Shown piece by piece: positions 1 to 7,945 of a DNA stretch of 64,000 nucleotides (position 1 is its first letter; each line of letters opens with the position of its first letter). This stretch comes from Tyzzerella sp. An114 (lineage in GTDB: Bacteria > Bacillota > Clostridia > Lachnospirales > Anaerotignaceae): contig NZ_NFLT01000005.1 in assembly GCF_002161055.1 (NCBI RefSeq), forward strand, positions 1-64,000, in the 5' to 3' direction. The translations under genes were made by a program, and so were the position numbers. The notes beneath the pieces were generated by a model, which was not told where the DNA came from, did not search any database, and saw only the letters and a list, made by a program, of their open reading frames with translations.

Positions 1-112
1 GATGATGCGTTCAGGGGACACACCCGTTCCCATTCCGAACACGACGGTTAAGACCTGAACGGCTGATGATACTTGGTGGGAAGCCGCCTGGGAAAGTAAG
101 TGGTCGCCGGGA
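1..112 (+). rRNA. rrf: 5S ribosomal RNA (5' end cut by window)
   Basis: The conserved 5S core is readable (CCCGTTCCCATTCCGAACAC, then GGTTAAGACC, then ACTTGGTGGGAAGCCGCCTG and a terminal GGTCGCCGGG). Only a few 5' nucleotides seem to lie outside the window. It is followed 8 nt later by a tRNA array, so this is the distal end of an rRNA operon. The exact 3' end is estimated from the family. Confidence 0.95.
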
Positions 113-119
113 TTAATAA

Positions 120-194
120 CGGGGTGTGGCTCAGCTTGGCTAGAGCGCCTGATTTGGGATCAGGAGGTCGCAGGTTCGAATCCTGTCACCCCGA
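120..194 (+). tRNA. tRNA-Pro(TGG)
   Basis: Seven-base-pair acceptor stem CGGGGTG/CACCCCG with discriminator A; T arm GGTTCGAATCC; anticodon TGG in the loop of stem CTGAT/ATCAG. No CCA is encoded. A second, identical copy lies at 811-885. Confidence 0.97.
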
Positions 195-226
195 CTTCTT
201 AAAAGTTATACAAGCTTTTAACTTAT

Positions 227-301
<75 letters not shown>

Positions 302-312
302 CTTTACTTTAT

Positions 313-385
313 GGGTCATTAGCTCAGTTGGTAGAGCACTGGACTTTTAATCCAGGTGTCCCGGGTTCGAGCCCCGGATGACTCA
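313..385 (+). tRNA. tRNA-Lys(TTT)
   Basis: Acceptor stem GGGTCAT/ATGACTC with discriminator A; anticodon TTT within GGACTTTTAATCC; T arm GGGTTCGAGCCCC. Confidence 0.97.
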
Positions 386-400
386 CTTTTAACTTAATAT

Positions 401-484
401 GCAGTCGTGGCGGAATTGGCATACGCGCTAGACTAAGGATCTAGTCCGGGTTTCTGGGTAGGGGTTCAAGTCCCCTCGACTGCA
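401..484 (+). tRNA. tRNA-Leu(AAG)
   Basis: 84-nt class II tRNA with a long variable arm; acceptor stem GCAGTCG/CGACTGC. The anticodon stem CTAGA/TCTAG encloses the loop CTAAGGA, so the anticodon is AAG, not the usual TAG. A34 outside tRNA-Arg is uncommon in bacteria. An identical copy lies at 917-1000. Confidence 0.95.
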
Positions 485-500
485 TCAAGTTATATTATAT

Positions 501-572
501 GCGCGAATGGCTCAGTGGTAGAGCATCGCCTTGCCAAGGCGAGGGCCGCGGGTTCGAATCCCGTTTCGCGCT
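501..572 (+). tRNA. tRNA-Gly(GCC)
   Basis: Acceptor stem GCGCGAA/TTCGCGC with discriminator T; anticodon GCC inside stem CGCCT/AGGCG; T arm GGGTTCGAATCCC. Confidence 0.97.
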
Positions 573-611
573 TTTTACTTACCTTTAAAATCCTGTAAAT
601 TTACCATATAT

Positions 612-683
612 TGGGCTGTCGCCAAGCGGTAAGGCACAGGACTTTGACTCCTGCATTCGTTGGTTCGAATCCAATCAGCCCAG
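612..683 (+). tRNA. tRNA-Gln(TTG)
   Basis: Acceptor stem TGGGCTG/CAGCCCA with discriminator G; anticodon TTG in GGACTTTGACTCC. It is followed by a second Gln isoacceptor (CTG) 34 nt downstream. Confidence 0.96.
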
Positions 684-716
684 GTTTCTTTTAAAAAACG
701 AAGGTTAAGTTAATAA

Positions 717-788
717 TGGGGTATCGCCAAGTGGTAAGGCAACGGATTCTGATTCCGTCATCCGCAGGTTCGAATCCTGCTACCCTAG
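717..788 (+). tRNA. tRNA-Gln(CTG)
   Basis: Acceptor stem TGGGGTA/TACCCTA with discriminator G (one G-T pair); anticodon CTG in GGATTCTGATTCC. It differs from the copy at 1050-1121 by one base in the D loop and one in the T loop. Confidence 0.96.
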
Positions 789-810
789 TTTTTAATTATT
801 AAGTTGCTGC

Positions 811-885
811 CGGGGTGTGGCTCAGCTTGGCTAGAGCGCCTGATTTGGGATCAGGAGGTCGCAGGTTCGAATCCTGTCACCCCGA
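811..885 (+). tRNA. tRNA-Pro(TGG), second copy
   Basis: Identical to the copy at 120-194. It opens the second, shorter block of the array (Pro, Leu, Gln). Confidence 0.97.
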
Positions 886-916
886 TTTCAATTTTTTAAT
901 TCATTTAATTTAATAT

Positions 917-1000
917 GCAGTCGTGGCGGAATTGGCATACGCGCTAGACTAAGGATCTAGTCCGGGTTTCTGGGTAGGGGTTCAAGTCCCCTCGACTGCA
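917..1000 (+). tRNA. tRNA-Leu(AAG), second copy
   Basis: Identical to the copy at 401-484, with anticodon loop CTAAGGA and thus anticodon AAG. Confidence 0.95.
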
Positions 1001-1049
1001 CTTTACAAACTATATTTTTTATAAATGTAGTTTTTTTATTTATATGCGA

Positions 1050-1121
1050 TGGGGTATCGCCAAGCGGTAAGGCAACGGATTCTGATTCCGTCATCCGCAG
1101 GTTCAAATCCTGCTACCCTAG
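1050..1121 (+). tRNA. tRNA-Gln(CTG), second copy
   Basis: Same acceptor and anticodon arms as 717-788, with GCGG in the D loop and TTCAAAT in the T arm in place of GTGG and TTCGAAT. It is the last gene of the array and is followed directly by a terminator. Confidence 0.96.
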
Positions 1122-1127
1122 TTTTGT

Positions 1128-1160
1128 AACCACAAGGTATATTTGCCTTGTGGTTTTTTT
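1128..1160 (+). terminator. Intrinsic terminator of the rRNA/tRNA operon
   Basis: Perfect 10-bp stem AACCACAAGG/CCTTGTGGTT followed by an unbroken run of T residues, 6 nt after the last tRNA. Confidence 0.93.
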
Positions 1161-1203
1161 ATTACATAAATTTATTATATGAAACTTGAGAGGAAGTGAT
1201 TTT

Positions 1204-1710
1204 TTGGTAATAACAGATTTAACTATGGATGAAATGTATTTTATTAATAAAAATATTGATTATGTTGATTTGAATTCTAAAAATATAAATAATTGTAAAG
1301 GGTGTTTTTGTTGTTGGGTAAAAACTCCGGGAAAATGTATAATTCGTGATGATGCTGTATCTATATACACTAAAATAGCAAAAACTGATTTTATTGTTTA
1401 TGTTTCAAGGGTGAAATTTGGCTGTTATGATACTCCTGTCAAAAATCTTATGGAAAGGTCTTTACCAGTTCAAAAGGCTTTTATAAGACTTTATAAAGGA
1501 GAAACTCATCACTTCCAGAGAGATGTTGTTCCTAAAAAAGCTTTTATAATAGCTTATGGTGCAAAATCTGATAGTGAAAAAAGAGTTTTTGAAAAACTTG
1601 TTGATAGAAATTCAAAAAATATGAGTTTTTATGATTATGAGATAATATTTACAGATAGAGAAAATGTTGAAAATGAAGTTAAAAAGGTGGTGGAAAAATG
1701 GAAAAAATGA
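1204..1710 (+). CDS. Flavodoxin-fold NAD(P)H-dependent oxidoreductase-like protein
   Basis: About 169 residues related to the NADPH-dependent FMN reductase/flavodoxin family. The region around NNCKGCFCCWVKTPGKC matches the CxGCxxCW...GxC segment of iron-sulfur flavoprotein-like reductases, although the N-terminal phosphate-binding loop is poorly conserved. I prefer the TTG at 1204 because a clear GAGAGGAAGTG ribosome-binding site lies 7-8 nt upstream; an in-frame TTG at 1186 would put that site inside the gene. It overlaps the next gene by 13 nt, so the two flavodoxin-like proteins are probably co-made and may work together. The substrate is unknown. Confidence 0.75.
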   Translation: MVITDLTMDEMYFINKNIDYVDLNSKNINNCKGCFCCWVKTPGKCIIRDDAVSIYTKIAKTDFIVYVSRVKFGCYDTPVKNLMERSLPVQKAFIRLYKGETHHFQRDVVPKKAFIIAYGAKSDSEKRVFEKLVDRNSKNMSFYDYEIIFTDRENVENEVKKVVEKWKK

Positions 1711-2306
1711 TTATTGTAAATGGAAGCCCTCGTGCTGCTGTTTCAAATTCAAAAAAATTAATAGAAATATTTAAAAATATTAACTCTAAAAAATTTAATA
1801 TTACTGAGTTTGTTTGTCGTAGGGATAATGATAAAATATGTGCTGAATTTGAAAATACAGATAATGTTTTGTTTGTTTTTCCTCTTTATACAGATGGTGT
1901 TCCTTCTATACTTCTTCAGCTTTTTAAAGATATTGAAAAAGCTGAAATTAAAAATAAACCTAAAATTAATGTTATTATAAATTGTGGTTTTATGGAGCCT
2001 TTTCAAAATGATACAGCTGTTGAAATTGTAAAAATATTTTCAGAACAGTGTGGTTTTGAATTTGGAAGTGTACTTTGTATAGGTAGTGGTGAGGCTATAA
2101 TGGATACACCTTTTAAATTATTTGTTAATATGAAAATAAAAAGTTTTTCAAAGGCTATTGTTAAAAATAGTAAAAAAACTTTTAAAGTGACAATGCCAAT
2201 AACAAAATCAATGTTTTTGAAGGCTTCTACTTCCTATTGGCTTAAAAAGGGAGAAAAATTTGGTGTCAGTAGAGAAAAAATGGATACTATGGATATAGAA
2301 AAATAA
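1698..2306 (+). CDS. Flavodoxin-like NAD(P)H-dependent FMN reductase family protein
   Basis: 202 residues. The N-terminus MEKMIIVNGSPR matches the FMN-phosphate binding loop (hNGSPR) of NADPH-dependent FMN reductases, and FVFPLYTDGVPSILLQ fits the second flavin-contact loop. The last 50 residues form a basic extension of unknown role. The start ATG follows AAGGTGGTGG and overlaps the previous gene. The pair probably acts as cytoplasmic flavin-dependent reductases; nothing nearby fixes the substrate. Confidence 0.78.
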   Translation: MEKMIIVNGSPRAAVSNSKKLIEIFKNINSKKFNITEFVCRRDNDKICAEFENTDNVLFVFPLYTDGVPSILLQLFKDIEKAEIKNKPKINVIINCGFMEPFQNDTAVEIVKIFSEQCGFEFGSVLCIGSGEAIMDTPFKLFVNMKIKSFSKAIVKNSKKTFKVTMPITKSMFLKASTSYWLKKGEKFGVSREKMDTMDIEK

Positions 2307-2406
2307 TTGTAAAAATTATAAAAATACCTTATTTAATCCTTTGTACTATTAAAAAAAAGTATTTTATGTTAAAATATTTTAAGTATACAGGAAGGAATGA
2401 GATTTT

Positions 2407-2838
2407 GTGGAAAAATGTATGTCTTCTCGAATTTGCCATATATTTAATTTTAATCTTAAAGATGTTTGGAATGTTATCACTGATATTAAATCTTGTGATT
2501 GGCGTAGTGATACTTTGCATATTCAGATTACAGAGGGTGGCAAAGGATTTATTGAATACTATAAAAATGGAAATGTAAATATTTTTAAAATACTTGAAAA
2601 AAATAAATACAGATATTATAAACTTAAAATTATAAATAAAAATTTTAAGGGAATATGGGAAGGTAGTTTTTATCCTCTTAAAAATAACCGCACTCAAATT
2701 GTGTTTTCCAAAAAAATATATGTTGAAAAACCTATAAAAAGATTTTTGGCAAAACATTTATGGAATATAAGAAATCTTCAAATTCAATATATAAAAGATG
2801 TTGAGAGAAGACTTATGGAGATGAAATGCCATGAATAA
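2407..2838 (+). CDS. SRPBCC (START/Bet v 1-like) family protein
   Basis: 143 residues with the layout of small ligand-binding SRPBCC proteins: a strand/helix start FNFNLKDVWNVITDI, a short central sheet and a C-terminal amphipathic helix (LAKHLWNIRNLQIQYIKDVE). The GTG start follows AGGAAGGAATGAG. It overlaps the chromate-transporter gene by 8 nt, so it belongs to that transcript. The family binds hydrophobic ligands or acts as a cyclase; no specific activity can be assigned here. Confidence 0.65.
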   Translation: MEKCMSSRICHIFNFNLKDVWNVITDIKSCDWRSDTLHIQITEGGKGFIEYYKNGNVNIFKILEKNKYRYYKLKIINKNFKGIWEGSFYPLKNNRTQIVFSKKIYVEKPIKRFLAKHLWNIRNLQIQYIKDVERRLMEMKCHE

Positions 2839-3385
2839 ACCTAAGGTATGTATTCAACTTTTGATTTCATTTGCTAAAGTTGGAACATTTGTTGTAGGTG
2901 GAGGCTATTCAATGGTTCCTGTAATGAGATATGAGATTGTTGAAAAAAGAAAATGGATAAATGATGATGAAATTCTTGACTGTATGGCTCTTGGACAATC
3001 TCTCCCCGGTGTAATAACTATAAATACATCTGTTTTTATAGGTTATCGTGTATGTGGAATTATGGGAGTTTTGGCGGCGTCTTTAGGTATTGTTTTTCCT
3101 GCATTTCTTATTATAACTTTATTTGCCGCAGCCTTTGAGAAACTTGAAAGCATGGTTGTTGTACAAAAGGCTATGGCTGGAGTTAGAGCTTCTGTATTTG
3201 CTCTTATATTGGCTTCTGTACTTAAAATGTTTAATTCTTCTGTAAAAAATATTTTTCAGATGATTATATTTTTAGGTGTTTTTGGATTTATGATGTTTTC
3301 TGATATATCTCCTGTTTTTGCTATTATAGTTTCAGGATTGTTAGGCTATATCTATTTTCTGAAAAGGGGTGAAAATAGTGATTGA
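2831..3385 (+). CDS. Chromate transporter (CHR), N-terminal-type half
   Basis: 184 residues, membrane protein of the short-chain CHR family. The family signature FxKVGxxxxGGGYxMxP is seen as FAKVGTFVVGGGYSMVP, and LGQSLPGVITINTS matches the second conserved loop. Short-chain CHR proteins work as hetero-pairs, and the second member follows with an 8-nt overlap. They are predicted anion antiporters in the cytoplasmic membrane (chromate export in characterised members). The physiological substrate in an anaerobe may differ. Confidence 0.88.
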   Translation: MNKPKVCIQLLISFAKVGTFVVGGGYSMVPVMRYEIVEKRKWINDDEILDCMALGQSLPGVITINTSVFIGYRVCGIMGVLAASLGIVFPAFLIITLFAAAFEKLESMVVVQKAMAGVRASVFALILASVLKMFNSSVKNIFQMIIFLGVFGFMMFSDISPVFAIIVSGLLGYIYFLKRGENSD

Positions 3386-3941
3386 GTCCCTTTTTATTAT
3401 GTTGATTTTTATGAAAATAGGTTTTTTCTGTTATGGTGGTGGCTATGCCATGATGTCTTTTTTGCAGGATTATGTTGTAAAATATAATTGGATGTCAATA
3501 AAAGATTTTACAGAAATAGTTGCTATATCACAGATTACTCCCGGTCCTATTGCTGTAAATTTAGCAACATTTGTTGGATTTAAAAATACAGGAGTTTTAG
3601 GTGCAATACTTGCAACATTTGGAATATATTTTCCGTGTGTTGTAATGAGTGTTATTGTTTCAAAGTTTTTTAGAAAATTTTCTGAAACTAAAGCTGTTAA
3701 AAATATAATGAATGGTATAAAGCCGGCTTCTGCTGGTCTTATAATGGCTTCAGCTTTTTCAATAGGTATTCAGGAAATATTTTCACAGACAGAATTTAAT
3801 GGTATATATAACTATATTAAATCCTTTAAGCCTTTATCTTTTATTATATTTTTAGTGTCTTTTATATTACTTTCAAAAACAAAAATAAATCCTATTTTTA
3901 TAGTAATTGCTTCGGCTTTTGTTGGGATTTTTATATTTTAA
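3378..3941 (+). CDS. Chromate transporter (CHR), C-terminal-type half
   Basis: About 187 residues, the partner of the preceding short-chain CHR protein. FMKIGFFCYGGGYAMM and ISQITPGPIAVNLATFVGF repeat the family signatures. I place the start at the GTG at 3378, 6 nt after AAGGGGTG. A GTG at 3369 is possible but overlaps the ribosome-binding site. The resulting 8-nt overlap with the previous gene equals the overlap at the start of that gene, which suggests translational coupling of the three genes. Confidence 0.87.
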   Translation: MIESLFIMLIFMKIGFFCYGGGYAMMSFLQDYVVKYNWMSIKDFTEIVAISQITPGPIAVNLATFVGFKNTGVLGAILATFGIYFPCVVMSVIVSKFFRKFSETKAVKNIMNGIKPASAGLIMASAFSIGIQEIFSQTEFNGIYNYIKSFKPLSFIIFLVSFILLSKTKINPIFIVIASAFVGIFIF

Positions 3942-3964
3942 TAAAACAAAAGGAATGATTTTAA

Positions 3965-4879
3965 ATGCTAGATATAGCTCTTCTCGGCACAGGTGGTATG
4001 ATGCCTATGCCGTCAAGATTTTTAACTGCAATGATGGCTCGTCTTAATGGAAGACTTCTTTTAATAGACTGTGGTGAGGGTACACAGGTCACCCTTAAAA
4101 GTCTTGGTTGGGGTTTTAAGGCTATTGATGTAATATGTTTTACTCACTATCATGCAGACCATATATCAGGTCTTCCCGGTATGCTCCTTACAATAGGAAA
4201 TTCAGGAAGAATAGAGCCTTTGACACTTGTAGGACCTTCTGGTCTTAAACATATCGTTGAAGGTATTATGCGTATTGCTCCGGAGATACCTTTTCCAATA
4301 GAATTTGTTGAAATTGATACTCCGAAGGAAGAACCATTAGTTATAAATGATTTTTATATAAATATAGCACAGGCTGACCACACAATAAAATGTTTCGCAT
4401 ATAGAATTGATGTGAGAAGAAAAGGTAAGTTTGATGTTAAAAAAGCATCTGCTTTAAAAGTTCCAAGAAATCTTTGGTCTTTGATACAGAGAGAAGGACA
4501 AATTGAATTTGAAGGAAAAATTATTACTTCTGATATGGTTATGGGTGAACCTAGAAAGGGAATATCTGTGTCATACTGTACAGATAGCCGACCACTTAAT
4601 TCAATTTCAAAATTTATAAGTAACTCTGACCTTTTTATATGCGAAGGTATGTATGGCGAAAATGAAAAGAAATCTAAAGCTATTGAAAATAAACATATGC
4701 TTTTTTCCGAGGCGGCAAAACTTGCCCTTGAGGGAAATGTTTCTGAGTTATGGCTTACTCATTTTAGTCCTTCAATTTCAGAGCCTGAGCTTTTTCTGGA
4801 TAATGCAAAAAGCATTTTTGAAAATACTCTTTTAGGTGAAGACAGAATGTGTAAAACTTTGTTTTTCCCTGAAAAATAA
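3965..4879 (+). CDS. rnz: Ribonuclease Z
   Basis: 304 residues, the usual length for short-form RNase Z. The metallo-beta-lactamase motif HxHxDH is at residues 61-66 (THYHADH), with downstream metal-binding residues in QADHTIKCFAYR, YCTDSRP and LTHFSP. The enzyme removes the 3' trailer of tRNA precursors. Since the tRNAs in this window do not encode CCA, an RNase Z is needed for their maturation. The gene follows the chromate pair after 23 nt with its own AAAGGAATG site. Confidence 0.95.
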   Translation: MLDIALLGTGGMMPMPSRFLTAMMARLNGRLLLIDCGEGTQVTLKSLGWGFKAIDVICFTHYHADHISGLPGMLLTIGNSGRIEPLTLVGPSGLKHIVEGIMRIAPEIPFPIEFVEIDTPKEEPLVINDFYINIAQADHTIKCFAYRIDVRRKGKFDVKKASALKVPRNLWSLIQREGQIEFEGKIITSDMVMGEPRKGISVSYCTDSRPLNSISKFISNSDLFICEGMYGENEKKSKAIENKHMLFSEAAKLALEGNVSELWLTHFSPSISEPELFLDNAKSIFENTLLGEDRMCKTLFFPEK

Positions 4880-4945
4880 CAGACTGAAAAATATATTTAA
4901 CGTATTATAAAATGAGTTGGATTTAAGGCTCAAAAAGGGGTAGCT

Positions 4946-5497
4946 ATGTTGAAAAAAACTGACGATTATGAATTAGTAAAAATGTCCATAGAGGGAAATA
5001 ATGACGCATTTGCCGAGCTTTTAACAAGATATAAAAATCTTGTTTATTCTGTTGTCTTAAGAATGGTTAATGACACAGAGGAGGCAAATGACCTTGCACA
5101 AGAAATATTTATAAAGGTTTTTAAAAATCTTGATAAATATCAGCCTGAGTTTAAATTTTCAACATGGCTCATAAGAATAAGCACAAATCATGTTATAGAT
5201 TATAGAAGAAAGAAAAAACATGAGACTGTAAGTATTGATGATATGGTATATGATTTACCTGAAAAAGATACTCCGGAAAGTAAATATATAGAGAAAGAGG
5301 AAAAAATGAGTATTGAAAATGCTCTAAACTCTTTACCTGATATGTATAAAATTCCTATTGTGCTTTTTCATAAACAGGGACTTTCCTATCAGGAAATAGC
5401 TGATATAACAAAAGAGCCTTTGTCGAAAGTTAAGAACAGAATTTTTAGAGGAAGAAAAATGCTTAAAGACATTTTGACAGGAAAAGAAGGAAGGTGA
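4946..5497 (+). CDS. RNA polymerase sigma factor, ECF (SigW/RpoE-like)
   Basis: 183 residues. Region 2 is clear (AFAELLTRYKNLVYSVVLRM, then DLAQEIFIKVFKNLDKY and FSTWLIRISTNHVIDYRRKK) and region 4 ends the protein (LSYQEIADITKEPLSKVKNR). There is no long N-terminal region, as in group IV sigma factors. The next gene, 7 nt later, encodes its likely membrane anti-sigma factor. The regulon and the inducing envelope signal cannot be read from the window; I did not find a convincing ECF-type autoregulated promoter in 4880-4945. Confidence 0.92.
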   Translation: MLKKTDDYELVKMSIEGNNDAFAELLTRYKNLVYSVVLRMVNDTEEANDLAQEIFIKVFKNLDKYQPEFKFSTWLIRISTNHVIDYRRKKKHETVSIDDMVYDLPEKDTPESKYIEKEEKMSIENALNSLPDMYKIPIVLFHKQGLSYQEIADITKEPLSKVKNRIFRGRKMLKDILTGKEGR

Positions 5498-5504
5498 CAA
5501 AAAA

Positions 5505-6071
5505 ATGAAATGCAGTGAAGCTGAACAACTTATGATGAAGTATATGGATAGTGAATTATCCGAAAAAGATGCTAAAGAGCTTAACAGTCACCTTTTGGTG
5601 TGTAGTGAATGTAAAGAAAGTTTTTATATTTATGATTCTCTTATGGGAGATTTAAAACTTTTGCCTGATTTTGAAGCACCAGCTGACTTTGAATACAATG
5701 TAATGGCTCAGATTAAGAAACTTTCTGATGAGGAATATGAAGTTAATTACTCTGTACGAAGTAAAATTGCAGGAGCTATATGGGGAACATTTTCAATTTT
5801 ATTTGGTACAGGAACTTTACTTGTACTTTATAGAGAACCTTTAATGACATCACTTATAAATAATCCTTATATTGGTGATAGTGTTGCAAAACTTATACCT
5901 GTTTCTGTTAAAATTGCAGAGCAGGGCGAAATTATAAAAGATGCTGCCGATACTTTTTTAGGTATTGCAGGAAGTACAATTGCAAATTCAGTAGGAATTA
6001 TTTTTGCTATACTCACAGTTATATGTGCTGCCCAGTTTATTATTCTCAGAAACAAAAAGCACACAAAATAA
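5505..6071 (+). CDS. Anti-sigma factor with zinc-finger (ZAS) domain
   Basis: 188 residues. The N-terminal domain has the ZAS pattern: Cys3, then His29-x3-Cys33-x2-Cys36 (SHLLVCSEC), which holds the ECF sigma factor inactive in the RsiW/RsrA family. Hydrophobic segments at about 83-104 and 160-182 are probable membrane spans, so a short loop lies outside the cell. Release of the sigma factor probably needs proteolysis of this protein. It is encoded directly behind its sigma factor. Confidence 0.88.
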   Translation: MKCSEAEQLMMKYMDSELSEKDAKELNSHLLVCSECKESFYIYDSLMGDLKLLPDFEAPADFEYNVMAQIKKLSDEEYEVNYSVRSKIAGAIWGTFSILFGTGTLLVLYREPLMTSLINNPYIGDSVAKLIPVSVKIAEQGEIIKDAADTFLGIAGSTIANSVGIIFAILTVICAAQFIILRNKKHTK

Positions 6072-6083
6072 GGCTGATGATAA

Positions 6084-6833
6084 ATGAATGATAATAACAG
6101 ATTTCAATTTTTTAACAGAATAATTATATATGCTGCACTTGTTGCAGGAATACTTTTTTTAAGACTTATTGCTGATTATCCTTCAGGCATTGTAAATTTC
6201 AGTGAAGGTATTGTTATTATAGCTGAAAGAATAGTTATAGCCCTTGGACTTGAAGAGATTGTTTTAACCCTTGGAAAATTTCCCGGAATGGCACTTATTT
6301 TCGTTTCGGGAATTTTTCAGGTTGTAATAGGTCTTATTTTGCTGTTTATATTTAAAAATAAGGCTGAACAAGGTACAATGATTATTATTAAAAAGCCTGT
6401 TAAAGTTATAGGTTTTGGAAATGTTATATATATATTGGCTTTGGCACTATTCTTTTTATTTACAATATCTGTTGTTGGAATACCTGTTGCACTTATTATA
6501 GGAACTATAATTTATATTATAAGTTTTATAGGAAGTGTTCCTTTAGCTATATTTTTTGGATATAATATATGTCAAGCTTTGAATGTTTCTGGATATACAT
6601 ATATATATTACATGATGGGTAGTTTTTTTATGGTTCTCTGTAAAAGTATATACGCTGTTGGTGGAGCTTTTACATTTTATATTTTTCCTGTTTTATCAAT
6701 AGGAATTGTAGCTATAATGATACTTAATAGGTTTATATTTAAAATGTCATATAAAATAGAGTTCCCAACAAAAAGAGACAATGAACGCTTTGACAGAAAG
6801 AAGATAAAGGATATAATAACTAAAGGATTATAA
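6084..6833 (+). CDS. Polytopic membrane protein of unknown function
   Basis: 249 residues with about six predicted membrane segments (starting near residues 12, 70, 115, 140, 175 and 200) and a basic cytoplasmic tail. I do not recognise the family. It begins 12 nt after the anti-sigma gene, so it is likely part of the sigma/anti-sigma transcript and may belong to the same envelope-stress unit. That is an inference from position only. Confidence 0.7.
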   Translation: MNDNNRFQFFNRIIIYAALVAGILFLRLIADYPSGIVNFSEGIVIIAERIVIALGLEEIVLTLGKFPGMALIFVSGIFQVVIGLILLFIFKNKAEQGTMIIIKKPVKVIGFGNVIYILALALFFLFTISVVGIPVALIIGTIIYIISFIGSVPLAIFFGYNICQALNVSGYTYIYYMMGSFFMVLCKSIYAVGGAFTFYIFPVLSIGIVAIMILNRFIFKMSYKIEFPTKRDNERFDRKKIKDIITKGL

Positions 6834-6865
6834 GTTTTATTTTTTAAAAAATTCAGGAGGGAAAA

Positions 6866-7897
6866 ATGATTAAGGATAAAGATGACGTTTTGATACTTGC
6901 CATTGAAAGCTCTTGTGATGAGACAGCAGCGGCAGTAGTAAAAAACGGTAGATATGTACTTTCCAATATAATTTCATCACAGATAGATTTACATAAACTT
7001 TATGGTGGTGTTGTGCCTGAAATAGCTTCAAGAAAACATGTTGAGAATATTGATGCTGTTATAAAAGAAGCTTTAAAAGAGTCTGACACTACTTTTGATG
7101 ATATTGATGCAATAGCTGTAACATATGGTCCGGGACTTGTAGGAGCTTTACTTGTTGGACTTGCAGAGGCAAAAGCTCTTGCCTATGCTCTTAAAAAGCC
7201 TCTTGTAGGAGTGCACCATATTGAGGGACATATTTCAGCAAACTATATTCAAAATATAGACTTTGAACCACCTTATGTGGCTCTTGTTGTTTCAGGTGGA
7301 CATTCTCATCTTGTTTATGTTGAGGACTATGGAAAATATGAGATTATGGGACATACTAGAGATGATGCAGCAGGAGAGGCTTACGATAAAGTTGCTAGGG
7401 TAATTGGAATGGGTTATCCAGGAGGCCCTAAAATTGATAAGGCGGCTAAATTGGGAAACCCTGATGCTATACAGTTCCCTAGAGTATTTCTTGAGGAAGA
7501 CAGCTATGATTTCAGTTTTAGTGGATTGAAATCTGCTGTTTTAAACTATGTTAATAAAGAAAAAATGATGGGACATGAAATTGTGCCAGAAGATGTTGCA
7601 GCTAGTTTCCAGAAATCCGTTGTTGAGGTTCTTGTGGCTAAAACAATAAAAGCTGCTAAAGAAAAGGGTACAGGAAAAGTTGCTCTTGCTGGAGGAGTTG
7701 CTTCAAACAGTGCTTTGAGAGAAGCTTTAACAAAGGCTTGTGAAGAAAACGGACTTTATCTCTCAATACCTGCACCTATACTCTGTACAGATAATGCAGC
7801 TATGATAGGTTCTGCCGGATATTATGAATATATAAAAGGTATAAGAGATAATCTTGACCTTAACGCTGTTCCTAGTCTTAAATTAGGAGAAAGATAA
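6866..7897 (+). CDS. tsaD: tRNA N6-adenosine threonylcarbamoyltransferase TsaD
   Basis: 343 residues, typical length. The kinase-like ASKHA fold begins with [15 protein letters not shown]; the metal-binding HxxxH is His118/His122 (VHHIEGH); [14 protein letters not shown] and CTDNAAMIG are family signatures. It transfers the threonylcarbamoyl group to A37 of ANN-decoding tRNAs, together with TsaB and TsaE, which are not in this window. A strong AGGAGGG site precedes the ATG. A terminator 6 nt downstream closes the transcript. Confidence 0.97.
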   Translation: MIKDKDDVLILAIESSCDETAAAVVKNGRYVLSNIISSQIDLHKLYGGVVPEIASRKHVENIDAVIKEALKESDTTFDDIDAIAVTYGPGLVGALLVGLAEAKALAYALKKPLVGVHHIEGHISANYIQNIDFEPPYVALVVSGGHSHLVYVEDYGKYEIMGHTRDDAAGEAYDKVARVIGMGYPGGPKIDKAAKLGNPDAIQFPRVFLEEDSYDFSFSGLKSAVLNYVNKEKMMGHEIVPEDVAASFQKSVVEVLVAKTIKAAKEKGTGKVALAGGVASNSALREALTKACEENGLYLSIPAPILCTDNAAMIGSAGYYEYIKGIRDNLDLNAVPSLKLGER

Positions 7898-7902
7898 AAA
7901 AT

Positions 7903-7935
7903 AAAAAGTACCCTTATCATAAGGGTACTTTTTTA
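7903..7935. terminator. Bidirectional intrinsic terminator between tsaD and the SDR gene
   Basis: Stem AAGTACCCTT/AAGGGTACTT with loop ATCAT, flanked by A-rich and T-rich runs, so it can serve both convergent genes. Confidence 0.9.
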
Positions 7936-7945
7936 TTTTTAAAAT

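Noticed and set aside
1128-2306. Mobile element inserted at the tRNA array
   Set aside because: No integrase, attachment-site duplication of a tRNA 3' end, or inverted repeats were found; the array ends in a normal terminator.
2366-2578. 70-codon frame with hydrophobic product
   Set aside because: It overlaps the SRPBCC gene in another frame and ends early; the SRPBCC frame has a better start, ribosome-binding site and recognisable fold.
4880-4945. Autoregulated ECF promoter before the sigma gene
   Set aside because: TGAAAA and CGTA are present, but the spacing (about 10 nt) is far from the roughly 16 nt needed for known ECF promoters.
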